From an uncultured Bryobacteraceae bacterium (lineage in GTDB: Bacteria; Acidobacteriota; Terriglobia; Bryobacterales; Bryobacteraceae), in NCBI GenBank assembly GCA_937924525.1, contig CALDSU010000016.1, positions 124,001-188,000 on the forward strand: a DNA stretch of 64,000 nucleotides, in the 5' to 3' direction. The notes under the pieces are model-generated. The model was not told where the DNA came from. It did not search any database and saw only the letters and a list, made by a program, of their open reading frames with translations. The position numbers and the translations under genes are program-made. The first letter of the stretch is position 1; each line of letters starts with the position of its first letter. Shown piece after piece: positions 1 to 8,456 of the stretch.

Positions 1-97
1 GGGAAATACGGAAACCGCCCAGGAAGCGAAGCATGGCTGTTCGGTACCTTACCCCGCGCGCGAGGCTGGGTGAAGGCGGGATCGGACGCGCAAGCAG

Positions 98-103
98 TAC
101 AAT
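98..103 (+). promoter_or_regulatory. candidate -10 box for the DUF362 gene
   Basis: TACAAT matches five of six positions of a sigma-70 -10 box and lies 14 nt before the ATG at 118. No convincing -35 is visible. The spacing would give a 5' UTR of about 8 nt. Confidence 0.35.
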
Positions 104-117
104 TTAGGAACCCAGCT

Positions 118-1218
118 ATGCGCCTCTCTCGTCGCCGTGTCCTCTCGACTCCCGCCCTCGCCACCGCCGCGCAGCATGCCGCGCGCGCCGGAGCGGCATC
201 GCAACTCGCCATGCCGGGTCCCTACCGGGGCAAGGTCGCGGCCATCGAACACGCCGGCAGCATCGACCGCGGCGCCTTTCAGCCCGAACCCGTGCGGCAG
301 ATGATGGCGCGGGGGATGATGGAGCTGACCGGCGCTCCGGGCGCCCCGGATGCGTGGCGGGTCTTTTTTGAAAAGGGCGACGTCGTCGGCCTGAAGCTGA
401 ACGCCGTCGGCCGGCCGCATGTGATCTCCGACCCCTCCGTGGTGCGCGAGATCATCCGGTCCCTGAACGAAATTGGGATCCCCGCCAGGGACATTCTGGT
501 GTATGACCGGCCGCTGAGCGGTTTCCAACAGGCCGGGTTTGCCGCCTGGCTGCCCGATGGGGTGCGCTGGACTACCGCGTCCCAAGGCGCGCATCCGTTT
601 CAACTCGACATGGAGGGCTACGACGCGGATCAGTATCTGGAGATGGCCCTGGCGCAGCCGGACGCGCCTCCGGGCGATCCTCATTATCGCCGTTCGTACG
701 TGGCGAAGTTTCTCACCAAGCAGGTCAACAAGATGATCAACCTGTGCCTGCTGAAGCACCACCAGTCGGCCGGGATTACGATCGCGCTGAAGAACATGTC
801 GCACGGGCTGGTCAATAACGTGCGGCGGAGCCACTTCACGCCCACCTTGAACGCGTGCGGTTCCTTCATCCCCGCCGTCGTCGATCTGCCCGTGATCCGG
901 CAAAAGTGTGTGCTGCACATCGCCGACGGCATCAAGGCGGCTTACCACGGAGGTCCCGGCAGCAAGGTGGGACCCTACGTGTGGGAACACAAGACCATGT
1001 ATTTCGCCTCCGATCCGGTGGCGCTGGACCGGATCGGCTGGTCCGTAATCGACGCCAAGCGGGTGGCGATGGGGCTGCGCCCGGTCGGCGAGGCGAAGCC
1101 GGACGCCGATAGCCACTTTTACCGGATGCAGCCCGAGCACGTAGAGATCGCGGGCGCGCTGGGCTTGGGCGAGTACGAAGAGACCAGGATTGAGGTGCGG
1201 CGCGTCAGGCTGGCCTAG
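118..1218 (+). CDS. Tat-exported DUF362-domain protein
   Basis: A 366-aa protein. The ATG at 118 is preferred over an in-frame start at 70 because it puts a twin-arginine motif (RRRVLS, residues 4-9) and a short Ala-rich segment at the very N-terminus, as in a Tat signal. The body resembles DUF362 proteins: a GDVVGLKLN segment near residue 90, a long central region with KNMSHGLVNN, and a C-terminal ASDPVALDRIGW motif typical of the family. DUF362 proteins are thought to act in redox or metal-linked processes, but none has a settled reaction, so the substrate is unknown. No ferredoxin-like Cys motifs are visible. The stop codon abuts the stop of the convergent ubiD gene, with no room for a terminator between them. 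Confidence 0.8.
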   Translation: MRLSRRRVLSTPALATAAQHAARAGAASQLAMPGPYRGKVAAIEHAGSIDRGAFQPEPVRQMMARGMMELTGAPGAPDAWRVFFEKGDVVGLKLNAVGRPHVISDPSVVREIIRSLNEIGIPARDILVYDRPLSGFQQAGFAAWLPDGVRWTTASQGAHPFQLDMEGYDADQYLEMALAQPDAPPGDPHYRRSYVAKFLTKQVNKMINLCLLKHHQSAGITIALKNMSHGLVNNVRRSHFTPTLNACGSFIPAVVDLPVIRQKCVLHIADGIKAAYHGGPGSKVGPYVWEHKTMYFASDPVALDRIGWSVIDAKRVAMGLRPVGEAKPDADSHFYRMQPEHVEIAGALGLGEYEETRIEVRRVRLA

Positions 1219-2670
1219 CTATGCCAAACCGGCCTGTTTCCACAACTGGTCCACCCGCTGCTTCACCTCCGGGCTCATGCGGATGATGTCCGGCCAGGGA
1301 CGGGTGAAGCCCTCGGCGGGCCATTTGCGGGTGGCGTCGACGCCCATTTTGGAGCCGTAGTTCGGCAGGCGGCTGGCATGGTCGAGCGAGTCGACGGGAC
1401 CCATGACGAACTCGATATCGCGCTGCGGATCGATGTTGTTCAGCGCGATCCAGGCGGCTTCGCGCGGATTCTGCACATCGACGTCCTCGTCCACCACCAC
1501 GATGACCTTGCTGAACATCGCCTGCCCGAGGCCCCAGATCGCGTGCATCACTTTGCGGGCGTGGCCCGGGTAGGACTTGCGCATGGAGACCAGAATGAGG
1601 TTGTGGAAGATCCCCTCGGCCGGCATACAGATGTCCCGCACTTCCGGCAGTTGCAGCCGCATCAGCGGCAGGAAGATCCGCTCGATCGCCTTGCCCATGT
1701 AGAAATCCTCCATGGGCGGGGGCCCGACGATGGTGGTGGCGTACACCGGGTTCTTGCGGTGCGTCAGGCACGTGACGTGAAACACGGGATACTCGTCGGC
1801 GAGGGAATAGAAGCCGGTGTGGTCGCCGAAGGGCCCTTCCGTGCGCAGTTCGCCGAGTTCGAGGTAGCCCTCCAGCACGAACTCGGCTTCGGCGGGCACC
1901 TCGAGATCGACCGTCTGGCACTTGACCAGTTCCACCGGTTCGCGGCGGATGAAGCCCGCGATCATCATCTCGTCCAGGTCCGGGGGGAGGGGCAGAATCG
2001 CGGAGTACATCGTCGCCGGATCCGCGCCGATGGCGACCGCGACGTCCATGCGCTGCTGCTTGCCTTCCGCCAGCAGACGGCGGTAGTGCTCGGCGCCCTG
2101 CTTATGGGTCTGCCAGTGCATCCCGGTGGTGCGCTCGTCGTATACCTGAATGCGGTAGCAGCCGCAATTGCGCTTGCCGGTAAGAGGGTTCTTCGAGAAG
2201 ACCATCGGGAGGGTGATGTACCGCCCGCCGTCCTCCGGCCAGCATTGGAGGATCGGGAGGTCAAAGAGCGAGAAGTCGTCTTTGCGGATCACTTCCTGGC
2301 AGGGCCCCTTCGCCACCGCCTTCGGGAAGAACTTGCCCATCTCCGCGATCTTGGGCAGCATTTTGAGCTTATTGATGATGCCCTCGGGCATGCGCATTTC
2401 CAGGTACTCGCTGATGCGCGCCGCGATGTCGTTAACGGAGTCGACCTCCAGGGCGAGTTCCATGCGGCGCTCGCTAGCGAAGGCGTTGATCAGCACCGGG
2501 AACGAGGATCCTTTGGGTTTCTCGAACAAGAAAGCGGGTCCGCCGCCCTTCACCGAACGGTCCGCGAACTCGGTGATCTCGAGCACGGGATCCACGGCGA
2601 AGGGGATGCGCTTCAACTCGCCGTGCTTGTCCAGCACTTTGATGAACTCACGCAGGTCGGTGTATGCCAT
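1219..2670 (-). CDS. ubiD: UbiD-family prenylated-FMN decarboxylase
   Basis: A 483-aa protein of the usual UbiD length. UbiD enzymes reversibly decarboxylate aromatic or unsaturated acids with prenylated FMN; the classical role is 4-hydroxy-3-polyprenylbenzoate decarboxylation in quinone synthesis. The signature is clear: CYRIQVYDERTTGMHW (171-186) carries the conserved Arg (R173), AGFIRREPVELV (238-249) is the cofactor-binding strand, and EGPFGDHTGFYS (278-289) supplies the catalytic acidic pair E278/D283. No ubiX-like prenyltransferase for the cofactor lies in the window, so the quinone role is inferred from family only; an aromatic-acid decarboxylase is the alternative. It starts 37 bp from the divergent fabG start. 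Confidence 0.93.
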   Translation of the reverse strand: MAYTDLREFIKVLDKHGELKRIPFAVDPVLEITEFADRSVKGGGPAFLFEKPKGSSFPVLINAFASERRMELALEVDSVNDIAARISEYLEMRMPEGIINKLKMLPKIAEMGKFFPKAVAKGPCQEVIRKDDFSLFDLPILQCWPEDGGRYITLPMVFSKNPLTGKRNCGCYRIQVYDERTTGMHWQTHKQGAEHYRRLLAEGKQQRMDVAVAIGADPATMYSAILPLPPDLDEMMIAGFIRREPVELVKCQTVDLEVPAEAEFVLEGYLELGELRTEGPFGDHTGFYSLADEYPVFHVTCLTHRKNPVYATTIVGPPPMEDFYMGKAIERIFLPLMRLQLPEVRDICMPAEGIFHNLILVSMRKSYPGHARKVMHAIWGLGQAMFSKVIVVVDEDVDVQNPREAAWIALNNIDPQRDIEFVMGPVDSLDHASRLPNYGSKMGVDATRKWPAEGFTRPWPDIIRMSPEVKQRVDQLWKQAGLA

Positions 2671-2707
2671 GGGGAACTTTTATTATGATCGAAGGTTCGA
2701 GGATTCC
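2671..2707. promoter_or_regulatory. divergent ubiD/fabG promoter
   Basis: Only 37 bp separate the two starts. An AT-rich core (TTTTATTATGATC, 2678-2690) reads CATAAT (2687-2682) toward ubiD and TATTAT toward fabG, so the -10 boxes of the two genes appear to overlap. The fabG ATG is preceded by GAGG. Confidence 0.45.
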
Positions 2708-3442
2708 ATGCCAAATCGGACGGCGTTGGTTACGGGCGCGAGCCGGGGTATCGGCAGGGCATGCGCGCTGGCGCTGGGCGCGGCGGGCTTTCGGGTTGCG
2801 GCGGCGGCGCGGTCCCTGGACAAACTGGAGGACGTGGCGGAGGCAATCCGGGCGGCCGGCGGCGAAGCGTTTTGCGTGGAAATGGACCTGGCCTCGCCGG
2901 AGTCGATCAAAGCCGCGTGCGCTCGCGCGGCCGCCGAGGGCGGGCGCGTGGAAGTGCTGGTCAACAACGCGGGCATTACCCGCGACGGACTGGCCTTGCG
3001 CATGAAGCCAGGGGACTGGAGCGCGGTGGTGGAGACCAATCTCACGGGCGCCTTTCTTGCGATTCAGCAGGTCTTATCGGGAATGATGCGCGAGCGCTGG
3101 GGGCGGATCATAAACATTACGTCCGTGGTGGGACTGGCGGGGAACGCCGGGCAGGCGAACTACTGCGCGTCCAAGGCGGGCTTGATCGGCCTCACCAAGT
3201 CGCTGGCGCAGGAGTTGGCGTCGCGGAACATTACGGTCAACGCGGTGGCGCCCGGCTTTATCGAGACGGACATGACCGCCGTGCTGGCGGAAGACATCAA
3301 GCAACGCATGCTGGGGGCGATTCCGCTTAAGCGCTTCGGCAAGCCGGAAGAGGTGGCGGCGGCGGTGCGTTTTTTGGCCAGCGACGAGGCGGGATACATC
3401 ACCGGCCACGTGCTTTCGGTCAACGGCGGCATGTACATGTAG
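2708..3442 (+). CDS. fabG: 3-oxoacyl-ACP reductase FabG-like SDR
   Basis: A 244-aa short-chain dehydrogenase/reductase, using NAD(P)H to reduce a keto group. The ATG at 2708 sits just after GAGG and puts the Rossmann motif TGASRGIG at residues 9-16; the frame is open further upstream but only antisense to ubiD. NNAG is at 86-89 and the full catalytic tetrad N111-S139-Y152-K156 is present. The sequence is FabG-like throughout, ending in TGHVLSVNGGMYM. Because the next gene, 22 bp downstream, is an AldA-type aldehyde dehydrogenase and not a fatty-acid gene, the true substrate may be a sugar or hydroxyacid; that is inference. Confidence 0.9.
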   Translation: MPNRTALVTGASRGIGRACALALGAAGFRVAAAARSLDKLEDVAEAIRAAGGEAFCVEMDLASPESIKAACARAAAEGGRVEVLVNNAGITRDGLALRMKPGDWSAVVETNLTGAFLAIQQVLSGMMRERWGRIINITSVVGLAGNAGQANYCASKAGLIGLTKSLAQELASRNITVNAVAPGFIETDMTAVLAEDIKQRMLGAIPLKRFGKPEEVAAAVRFLASDEAGYITGHVLSVNGGMYM

Positions 3443-3464
3443 AACGGGAAGAGGGAGATCGAAC

Positions 3465-4910
3465 ATGGTGATCCATCGCAACTTCATCGGCGGGCAGTGG
3501 CGCGAATGGCCGGGGGCCGAGACGATTCCGGTCGAAAATCCGGCGACCGGCGAAGTGATTTCCGGGGTTCCGGACTCGCCGGCCGCGGCGGTGGAAGAAG
3601 CCGTCGCGGCGGCGCGCCGGGCGCAGACGGCCTGGGGCCGGGTGCCGCCCATCGAACGGGCGCGCCACCTGCGGGAAATCGCCGCCGCCATCCGGCAGCG
3701 GCACGCCGAAATCGCACGGACCATCACCGAAGAGCAGGGCAAGGTGTTGCCGCTGGCCGAGGTCGAGGTCTCCTTCACCGCCGATTACCTCGACTACATG
3801 GCCGAGTGGGCGCGGCGCATCGAGGGAGAGATCCTGCCGAGCGACCGGCCGAACGAGAACATCTTTCTGTTCCGCGCCCCGCTCGGCGTCGTGGGCGGGA
3901 TCCTGCCCTGGAATTTCCCCTTCTTCCTTATCGCGCGCAAGATGGCGCCCGCGCTGGTGACGGGGAATACGATCGTGATCAAGCCAAGTGAGGAGACGCC
4001 GAACAACGCGGCCCTCTTCGCGGAGATCGTGGCCGCCAGCAGGCTGCCGGCGGGCGTATGCAATCTGGTCTACGGCCGCGGGCCGACGGTGGGCGCGGCG
4101 CTGGCCGGCCACCCCGGCATCGACATGATCAGCATGACCGGCAGCGTCGAGTCCGGCGTCAAGGTCATGGAGGCGGCGGCGCGGAACCTGACCAAAGTGA
4201 ATCTGGAACTGGGCGGCAAGGCGCCCGCGCTCGTGCTGGCCGACGCCGATCTCGACCTGGCGGTGAAGGCAATCAAGAACTCCCGGGTGATCAACACCGG
4301 CCAGGTCTGCAACTGCGCCGAGCGGGTTTACGTGGACCGGCGGGTGGCCGATGCGTTCACCGCCAAGATGGTGGCGGCCATGCAGGAGACCCGCTTCGGC
4401 GATCCGCTGCGGGAGGAAGGCCTGGACATGGGGCCGCTGATCAACCAGCGGCAGCGGGCGAAGGTCGCCTCGGTGGTGAAAACCGCGCTGGCCGAGGGCG
4501 CGGCGCTGCTGACCGGCGGCCACCCGGCGGGGGAGCGCGGTTATTATTTCGAGCCCACGGTGCTCGGGGGCGTCCGGCACGAGATGAGCATCATCCAGAA
4601 GGAGACGTTCGGCCCGGTGGTGCCCATCGTGACGTTCGACGATCTCGACCAGGCGATCGCGTGGGCCAACGATTCCGAGTACGGCCTCACGTCTTCCATC
4701 TACACGAATAACATCCACGTGGCGATGCGCGCGGTGAATGAGCTTCGTTTCGGCGAAACCTACATCAACCGGGAGAACTTTGAGGCGATGCAGGGCTTCC
4801 ACGCCGGCTGGCGCAAGTCCGGAATCGGCGGCGCGGACGGCAAACACGGCCTCTACGAGTACACGCAGTTGCACACGGTGTACTGGCAGTACAACGATCA
4901 GGTCCGGTAA
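3465..4910 (+). CDS. aldA: lactaldehyde/glycolaldehyde dehydrogenase, AldA type
   Basis: A 481-aa NAD-dependent aldehyde dehydrogenase, very close in sequence to E. coli AldA (479 aa), which oxidises L-lactaldehyde to lactate after fucose or rhamnose breakdown. Shared stretches include TADYLDYMAEWARR, ILPWNFPFFLIARKMAPAL, the SRVIN-GQVCNCAERVYV block and FETYINRENFEAMQGFH-like text near the C-terminus. Catalytic residues are N150, E248 and C282. A GAGGGAGA ribosome site precedes the ATG. It forms an operon with the upstream SDR. A GH106 rhamnosidase and a broken fucose-isomerase-like gene elsewhere in the window fit a deoxysugar role, though they are not adjacent. Confidence 0.9.
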   Translation: MVIHRNFIGGQWREWPGAETIPVENPATGEVISGVPDSPAAAVEEAVAAARRAQTAWGRVPPIERARHLREIAAAIRQRHAEIARTITEEQGKVLPLAEVEVSFTADYLDYMAEWARRIEGEILPSDRPNENIFLFRAPLGVVGGILPWNFPFFLIARKMAPALVTGNTIVIKPSEETPNNAALFAEIVAASRLPAGVCNLVYGRGPTVGAALAGHPGIDMISMTGSVESGVKVMEAAARNLTKVNLELGGKAPALVLADADLDLAVKAIKNSRVINTGQVCNCAERVYVDRRVADAFTAKMVAAMQETRFGDPLREEGLDMGPLINQRQRAKVASVVKTALAEGAALLTGGHPAGERGYYFEPTVLGGVRHEMSIIQKETFGPVVPIVTFDDLDQAIAWANDSEYGLTSSIYTNNIHVAMRAVNELRFGETYINRENFEAMQGFHAGWRKSGIGGADGKHGLYEYTQLHTVYWQYNDQVR

Positions 4911-4943
4911 GCAAAACTCCCCTGCGCCACCGCCAGCCGGTTG

Positions 4944-5876
4944 TCAGGATTCGGCGCCGAGCAGGCGCTCGAGATTGCCTCCGAAAATCTTCGCCGCGTC
5001 GGCGGCGGAGATGCCGATCCGGTGCAGGATATCCCGCTGGGCCTCAAAGATCGCGGCATGCCAGCCCCGCGGGAAGAAGGAGGAATCCGTGCCGAAGAGC
5101 AGGCGCTCCGGACCGGCCACGTCCAAGGCCTGCCGAAAAACCGCTGCCAGATCCGGCGGGGGCGTCAGGTAACGCGTCCAGCTATTGGTGCTGGAGGTGT
5201 CCAGATAGACGTTCGGACACAAATCGCACAGCATGAGTGCTTCCCGAAAGAGACCCGCGCCGAAATGCGGCACGATGAACGGCAAACCGGGATACCGCAG
5301 CGCCACCGGGTGAAGGTCGAGGGGGCTGGAAAACCGCAGGTCGAAACGGGAGGGCAGGCCGAGTTTCTTCCGGATGCCCACGCTCAGCACGCCGCAGTGC
5401 ACAAAGACGACGACGCCGGGTTGGCTGGCGGCCAAATGCAACAGCGGGTCCACCCGTTCGTCCGCCACCGAATACCCGTGCATGGCGGGAAACAGGCAGA
5501 GGCCGCGGACGCCGCCATTGTGAATGGCCGCCTGCGCCCGCGCGACCACGCCCGGCGCCAGCGGGTTGACCAGAGCGTAGGCCCAGAAACGGTCCGGGAA
5601 GCGCTGGACGGCGGCTTCGACCGAACTCTCATCGCCGGGAACCGAGGCGATCAACACGGCCCGGCTCACGCCGTGGCGATCCAGGTCTTCCACCCACACC
5701 GCCGCCAGTTCTTCCGGCGCGTGGGGAGGATACCAGTTCAACAGGCCGCGGACCGTGGCTTCGATCGTGTCGGCGCTCAGCGACGGCGCTTGCGCGGCCA
5801 GCGTCTGGAAAAACCCGTGAGAAAAAAAGTGGACGTGCGCGTCCGAGATGGCGAGTGGTCCCCAGGGAGTCAGCAT
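4944..5876 (-). CDS. amidohydrolase_2 family metal-dependent hydrolase
   Basis: A 310-aa TIM-barrel hydrolase of the amidohydrolase_2 (lactonase/decarboxylase) family. Metal and catalytic residues are present: H14 and H16 in DAHVH, H160 in VVFVHCG, H204 in IVPHFG, and D264 in LLFGTDSSF. No signal peptide is seen, so it is cytoplasmic. It follows the response regulator gene by 21 bp on the same strand and is probably cotranscribed with it. Members hydrolyse sugar lactones or decarboxylate aromatic acids; the sequence does not decide which. The neighbouring SDR and aldehyde dehydrogenase would suit a lactonase, but they are on the opposite strand. Confidence 0.8.
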   Translation of the reverse strand: MLTPWGPLAISDAHVHFFSHGFFQTLAAQAPSLSADTIEATVRGLLNWYPPHAPEELAAVWVEDLDRHGVSRAVLIASVPGDESSVEAAVQRFPDRFWAYALVNPLAPGVVARAQAAIHNGGVRGLCLFPAMHGYSVADERVDPLLHLAASQPGVVVFVHCGVLSVGIRKKLGLPSRFDLRFSSPLDLHPVALRYPGLPFIVPHFGAGLFREALMLCDLCPNVYLDTSSTNSWTRYLTPPPDLAAVFRQALDVAGPERLLFGTDSSFFPRGWHAAIFEAQRDILHRIGISAADAAKIFGGNLERLLGAES

Positions 5877-5897
5877 GGCGCTGACTACCAGCGTACT

Positions 5898-6572
5898 CTA
5901 GTCGGGACGGATCTCCAGACGGTTCCAGCCAGTCAAACCCGCGGCCAGCGCCACCTGCGTCAATCCCGCGACGTTGGTCACCCCGATCTTCTTCATCATC
6001 GTCTTGCGGTAACTGCGCACGGTCTGCAGTCCCAGGTCCAGCAATTGCGCGATCTCTTTGCTGGTCTTGCCTTCCGCCACCAGGCGGAGCACCTGCACCT
6101 CGCGCTGCGTCAGTCCTTCCAGCGGATCCCGCGACCGGTGTTCGAGATCTCCGCGCTGGATTCTCGCCAGCAGATGGTCGGAAACCTGCGAACTCAAGTA
6201 CGATCCGCCCTTGGCGACCGCGCGCAGGGCGTCCATCAAATCGGCCGACGAGGCTTTCTTGAGAATAAAGGCGCGCGCGCCGGAGCGAATTGCCGCCAGG
6301 ACGGAGTTTTCGTCGTCGTACATCGACAGGATCGCTACCCGCGTCGCCGGGCAATGGCGGAGCAACTCGGTCGTCGCGTCGATGCCGTTCATTCCCGGCA
6401 AGCCGATATCCATCAGGACCAAGTCGGGCTGATTTCGCTTCGCAATCTGTACGGCGTCGGCGCCGTTTTCCGCCTCCCACATTACTTGAAAATCGTTGCT
6501 GCGCTCAAGAATCGTCTTGATCCCATCGCGCATGATCCGGTGGTCGTCCACTAGCAGAACTCGGTAAGGCAT
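5898..6572 (-). CDS. NarL/FixJ-type response regulator
   Basis: A 224-aa DNA-binding response regulator. The receiver domain (1-120) has the acidic pair D9/D10, phospho-acceptor D55 in LVLMDIGLPG, S83 and K105. The C-terminal LuxR/GerE helix-turn-helix (about 152-215) contains LTQREVQVLRLVAEGKTSKEI. I chose the ATG at 6572; an in-frame GTG at 6596 would add eight residues. A good promoter lies 84 nt upstream. The small histidine kinase gene ends 205 bp upstream on the same strand and is the likely partner. The amidohydrolase gene follows and may be a direct target or simply cotranscribed. Confidence 0.93.
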   Translation of the reverse strand: MPYRVLLVDDHRIMRDGIKTILERSNDFQVMWEAENGADAVQIAKRNQPDLVLMDIGLPGMNGIDATTELLRHCPATRVAILSMYDDENSVLAAIRSGARAFILKKASSADLMDALRAVAKGGSYLSSQVSDHLLARIQRGDLEHRSRDPLEGLTQREVQVLRLVAEGKTSKEIAQLLDLGLQTVRSYRKTMMKKIGVTNVAGLTQVALAAGLTGWNRLEIRPD

Positions 6573-6655
6573 TTGCGATTTCCGAATGTCCTCCACGGCG
6601 ATCGTAACCGCCCCGGGGAGGGACCGGGGCCTTCCACAGCCCTTGATCTATCCCT

Positions 6656-6684
6656 AATATAGTCACGGAGTAATCCTGAGTAAA
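6656..6684 (-). promoter_or_regulatory. promoter of the response regulator with direct repeats
   Basis: On the minus strand TTTACT (6684-6679) and TATATT (6661-6656) are separated by 17 bp, a good sigma-70 layout in an AT-rich patch that stands out in this GC-rich sequence. Two TTACTC hexamers (6683-6678 and 6673-6668) lie exactly 10 bp apart and overlap the -35 region, which is suitable for side-by-side binding of a regulator. The palindrome GTACCGGTAC (6728-6737) lies further upstream. Confidence 0.5.
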
Positions 6685-6777
6685 TCGAAAAATCTCGCCG
6701 AGGTGGTAGGTGGTTTGCCTTAGCAGAGTACCGGTACGCTGGGGATCATCGCAGCACTTATGAGCCCTGCCCGGAAC

Positions 6778-7434
6778 TCAGCAGCGAGCCGTGACCACGG
6801 TCCATTGTTCGCGAAGGCGGGAGATGCGGAACCTGAGGCCCGCGCGGGCGGCGACGAATTTCATCAAGGCCACGCCCAGGCCGCGGGGCGCCGCGGCTGC
6901 ATCGAACCCCACGCCATCGTCGCGTACTTCGAGCGCGGGCCCCTTCTTGCCTCCTTTTACGATGATCTCGATGTGCGAGGCGCGGGCGTGCCGCACGGCG
7001 CTGTCGATCGCCAGTTCGGCGATGCGGTAGAACGCGGCGCCGCAGTGCGCCGGCACGGTGACCTTCGAATCGAACAGCAGACGGAGGGTGCCCTGATGGT
7101 CCAGACGCCGCAAGCCGACCAGCGCGTCGAGCGCGGGGCGCAGACCGAATCGTTCGATGCTGATGGGGCCGAGGCGCTGGCTGATCAGGCGGACTTTCTC
7201 CACCACGCCTTCCAGCATGTTTTGAATTTCCGCCGTCCGGGCGGCGATGTCCGGCGTGTGCGCTTCCAGGTCCATGCGCAGGATGTCCAGTTGCAGGCCG
7301 GCGGCGCTCAGCATCTGGGCCACGTCGTCGTGCAACAGTTGACTGATGCGCAGCGATTCGACGCGATACTCTTCAATCCTTTCGAGCGCGGCAGTCTCGA
7401 AATCGTATGGAGCGGCGGTTTCACGCGGATGCAT
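6778..7434 (-). CDS. soluble HisKA_3-type histidine kinase with degenerate N-box
   Basis: A 218-aa protein with no membrane segment and no sensor domain. The dimerisation/phosphoacceptor helix SQLLHDDVAQML (31-42) carries H35, as in the NarX/DegS class. In the ATPase region the usual N-box pattern (QEALTNVVKHA) is replaced by RIAELAIDSAVRHA (137-150): the Mg-binding Asn is Ser (S145) and the conserved Glu is Leu. The later motifs DDGVGF (172-177) and GLG (185-187) are intact. It lies 38 bp after the transketolase C subunit on the same strand and upstream of its presumed response regulator. It is either a divergent kinase or one that mainly dephosphorylates or scaffolds. Confidence 0.8.
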   Translation of the reverse strand: MHPRETAAPYDFETAALERIEEYRVESLRISQLLHDDVAQMLSAAGLQLDILRMDLEAHTPDIAARTAEIQNMLEGVVEKVRLISQRLGPISIERFGLRPALDALVGLRRLDHQGTLRLLFDSKVTVPAHCGAAFYRIAELAIDSAVRHARASHIEIIVKGGKKGPALEVRDDGVGFDAAAAPRGLGVALMKFVAARAGLRFRISRLREQWTVVTARC

Positions 7435-7472
7435 CTAAGCAGCAGCCGCCCGCATAGCGGCCAGGCGGGACG

Positions 7473-8456
7473 CTATTGGAGGCCAGCGCCGCGTTTGCGG
7501 GTCAGGGCTCGGCGGCAGGCGGCGGCGACGTCACGCGCGACCAGGCCGTACTTGTCCAGCAGTTCCTCGGGGGTTCCAGACTCGGCATAAGTATCCTGAA
7601 TGCCGACGAATTCCATGACGCACGGATGCGTGCGGGCGACCGCCTGGGCGACGCGCACGCCGAGACCGCTATCCACCAGGTGCTCTTCCGCCACTACGAT
7701 CGCGCCGGTCTCCCGGGCCGCTCGCACGATTGCCTCCTGGTCGAGCGGCTTGATCGAATACAGATCTAGCACGCGAGCGGACACGCCTTCCGCCTCGAGC
7801 GTCTCGGCCGCGCGAATCGCCTCGGCCACCAGCAGGCCCGTCGCGGCGATAGTGATCTCCGACCCGCCGATCAGTTCCCGCGATCCGCCTATGGAGAACG
7901 TCTCGCCGGGAGAGTAAATCAGCGGCGCTTTGACCCGGCCGCACCGGAGAAAGACCGGACCGTCATACGCGGCGGCGGCTCGCACCAGCGCCTCGGTGGC
8001 GACTTCATCGGCGGGGCTGAGCACCACAAAACCGGCCAGGGAACAAGCCAGGCTGAGGTCCTCTACGCTCATCTGCGACGGCCCGTCTTCGCCGATCGAG
8101 ATGCCGCTGTGGGTGCCGACAATCTTCAAATTCACGCGCGGATACGCGACGGTCACCCGCAACTGCTCGAAGCCCTTGTTCAGGACGAACGCGGAAAAAC
8201 TGGAGACAAACGCGGTCTTGCCGGCGGAGGCCAAACCCGCGCCGATGGAAACCATGTTCGCTTCCGCGATGCCGCAGGAAAAGAACCGCTCCGGGAACTC
8301 TTTGGCGAACAGGGCGGTGAAGGTGGATTTCGACAGATCGGCGTCGCAAACCACCACGTCGGGGTTCTCGCGGCCGAGTTCCGCCAGCGCTTTGCCAAAG
8401 GCTTCGCGAGTGGCCTTGCCCGGCTTCAGTTCAAACTTGGGTCGGACCGGGGTCAT
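7473..8456 (-). CDS. transketolase, C-terminal subunit
   Basis: A 327-aa protein that forms the pyrimidine-binding and C-terminal domains of a split transketolase (pentose phosphate and DXP-synthase-like chemistry). The ATG at 8456 overlaps the stop of the N subunit in an ATGA junction. The conserved catalytic Glu of the Pyr domain is E65 in CGIAEANMVSIGAGLA, followed by GTHSGISIGEDGPSQMSVEDL, as in the archaeal and bacterial split form. The C-terminal third begins near SITIAATG-like text and ends in a Lys/Arg-rich tail. Translational coupling with the partner implies 1:1 production. Confidence 0.92.
   Translation of the reverse strand: MTPVRPKFELKPGKATREAFGKALAELGRENPDVVVCDADLSKSTFTALFAKEFPERFFSCGIAEANMVSIGAGLASAGKTAFVSSFSAFVLNKGFEQLRVTVAYPRVNLKIVGTHSGISIGEDGPSQMSVEDLSLACSLAGFVVLSPADEVATEALVRAAAAYDGPVFLRCGRVKAPLIYSPGETFSIGGSRELIGGSEITIAATGLLVAEAIRAAETLEAEGVSARVLDLYSIKPLDQEAIVRAARETGAIVVAEEHLVDSGLGVRVAQAVARTHPCVMEFVGIQDTYAESGTPEELLDKYGLVARDVAAACRRALTRKRGAGLQ

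Noticed and set aside
2168-2707. Upstream extension of the fabG frame by 180 residues
   Set aside because: It is antisense to ubiD, while the ATG at 2708 follows GAGG and gives a full-length SDR.
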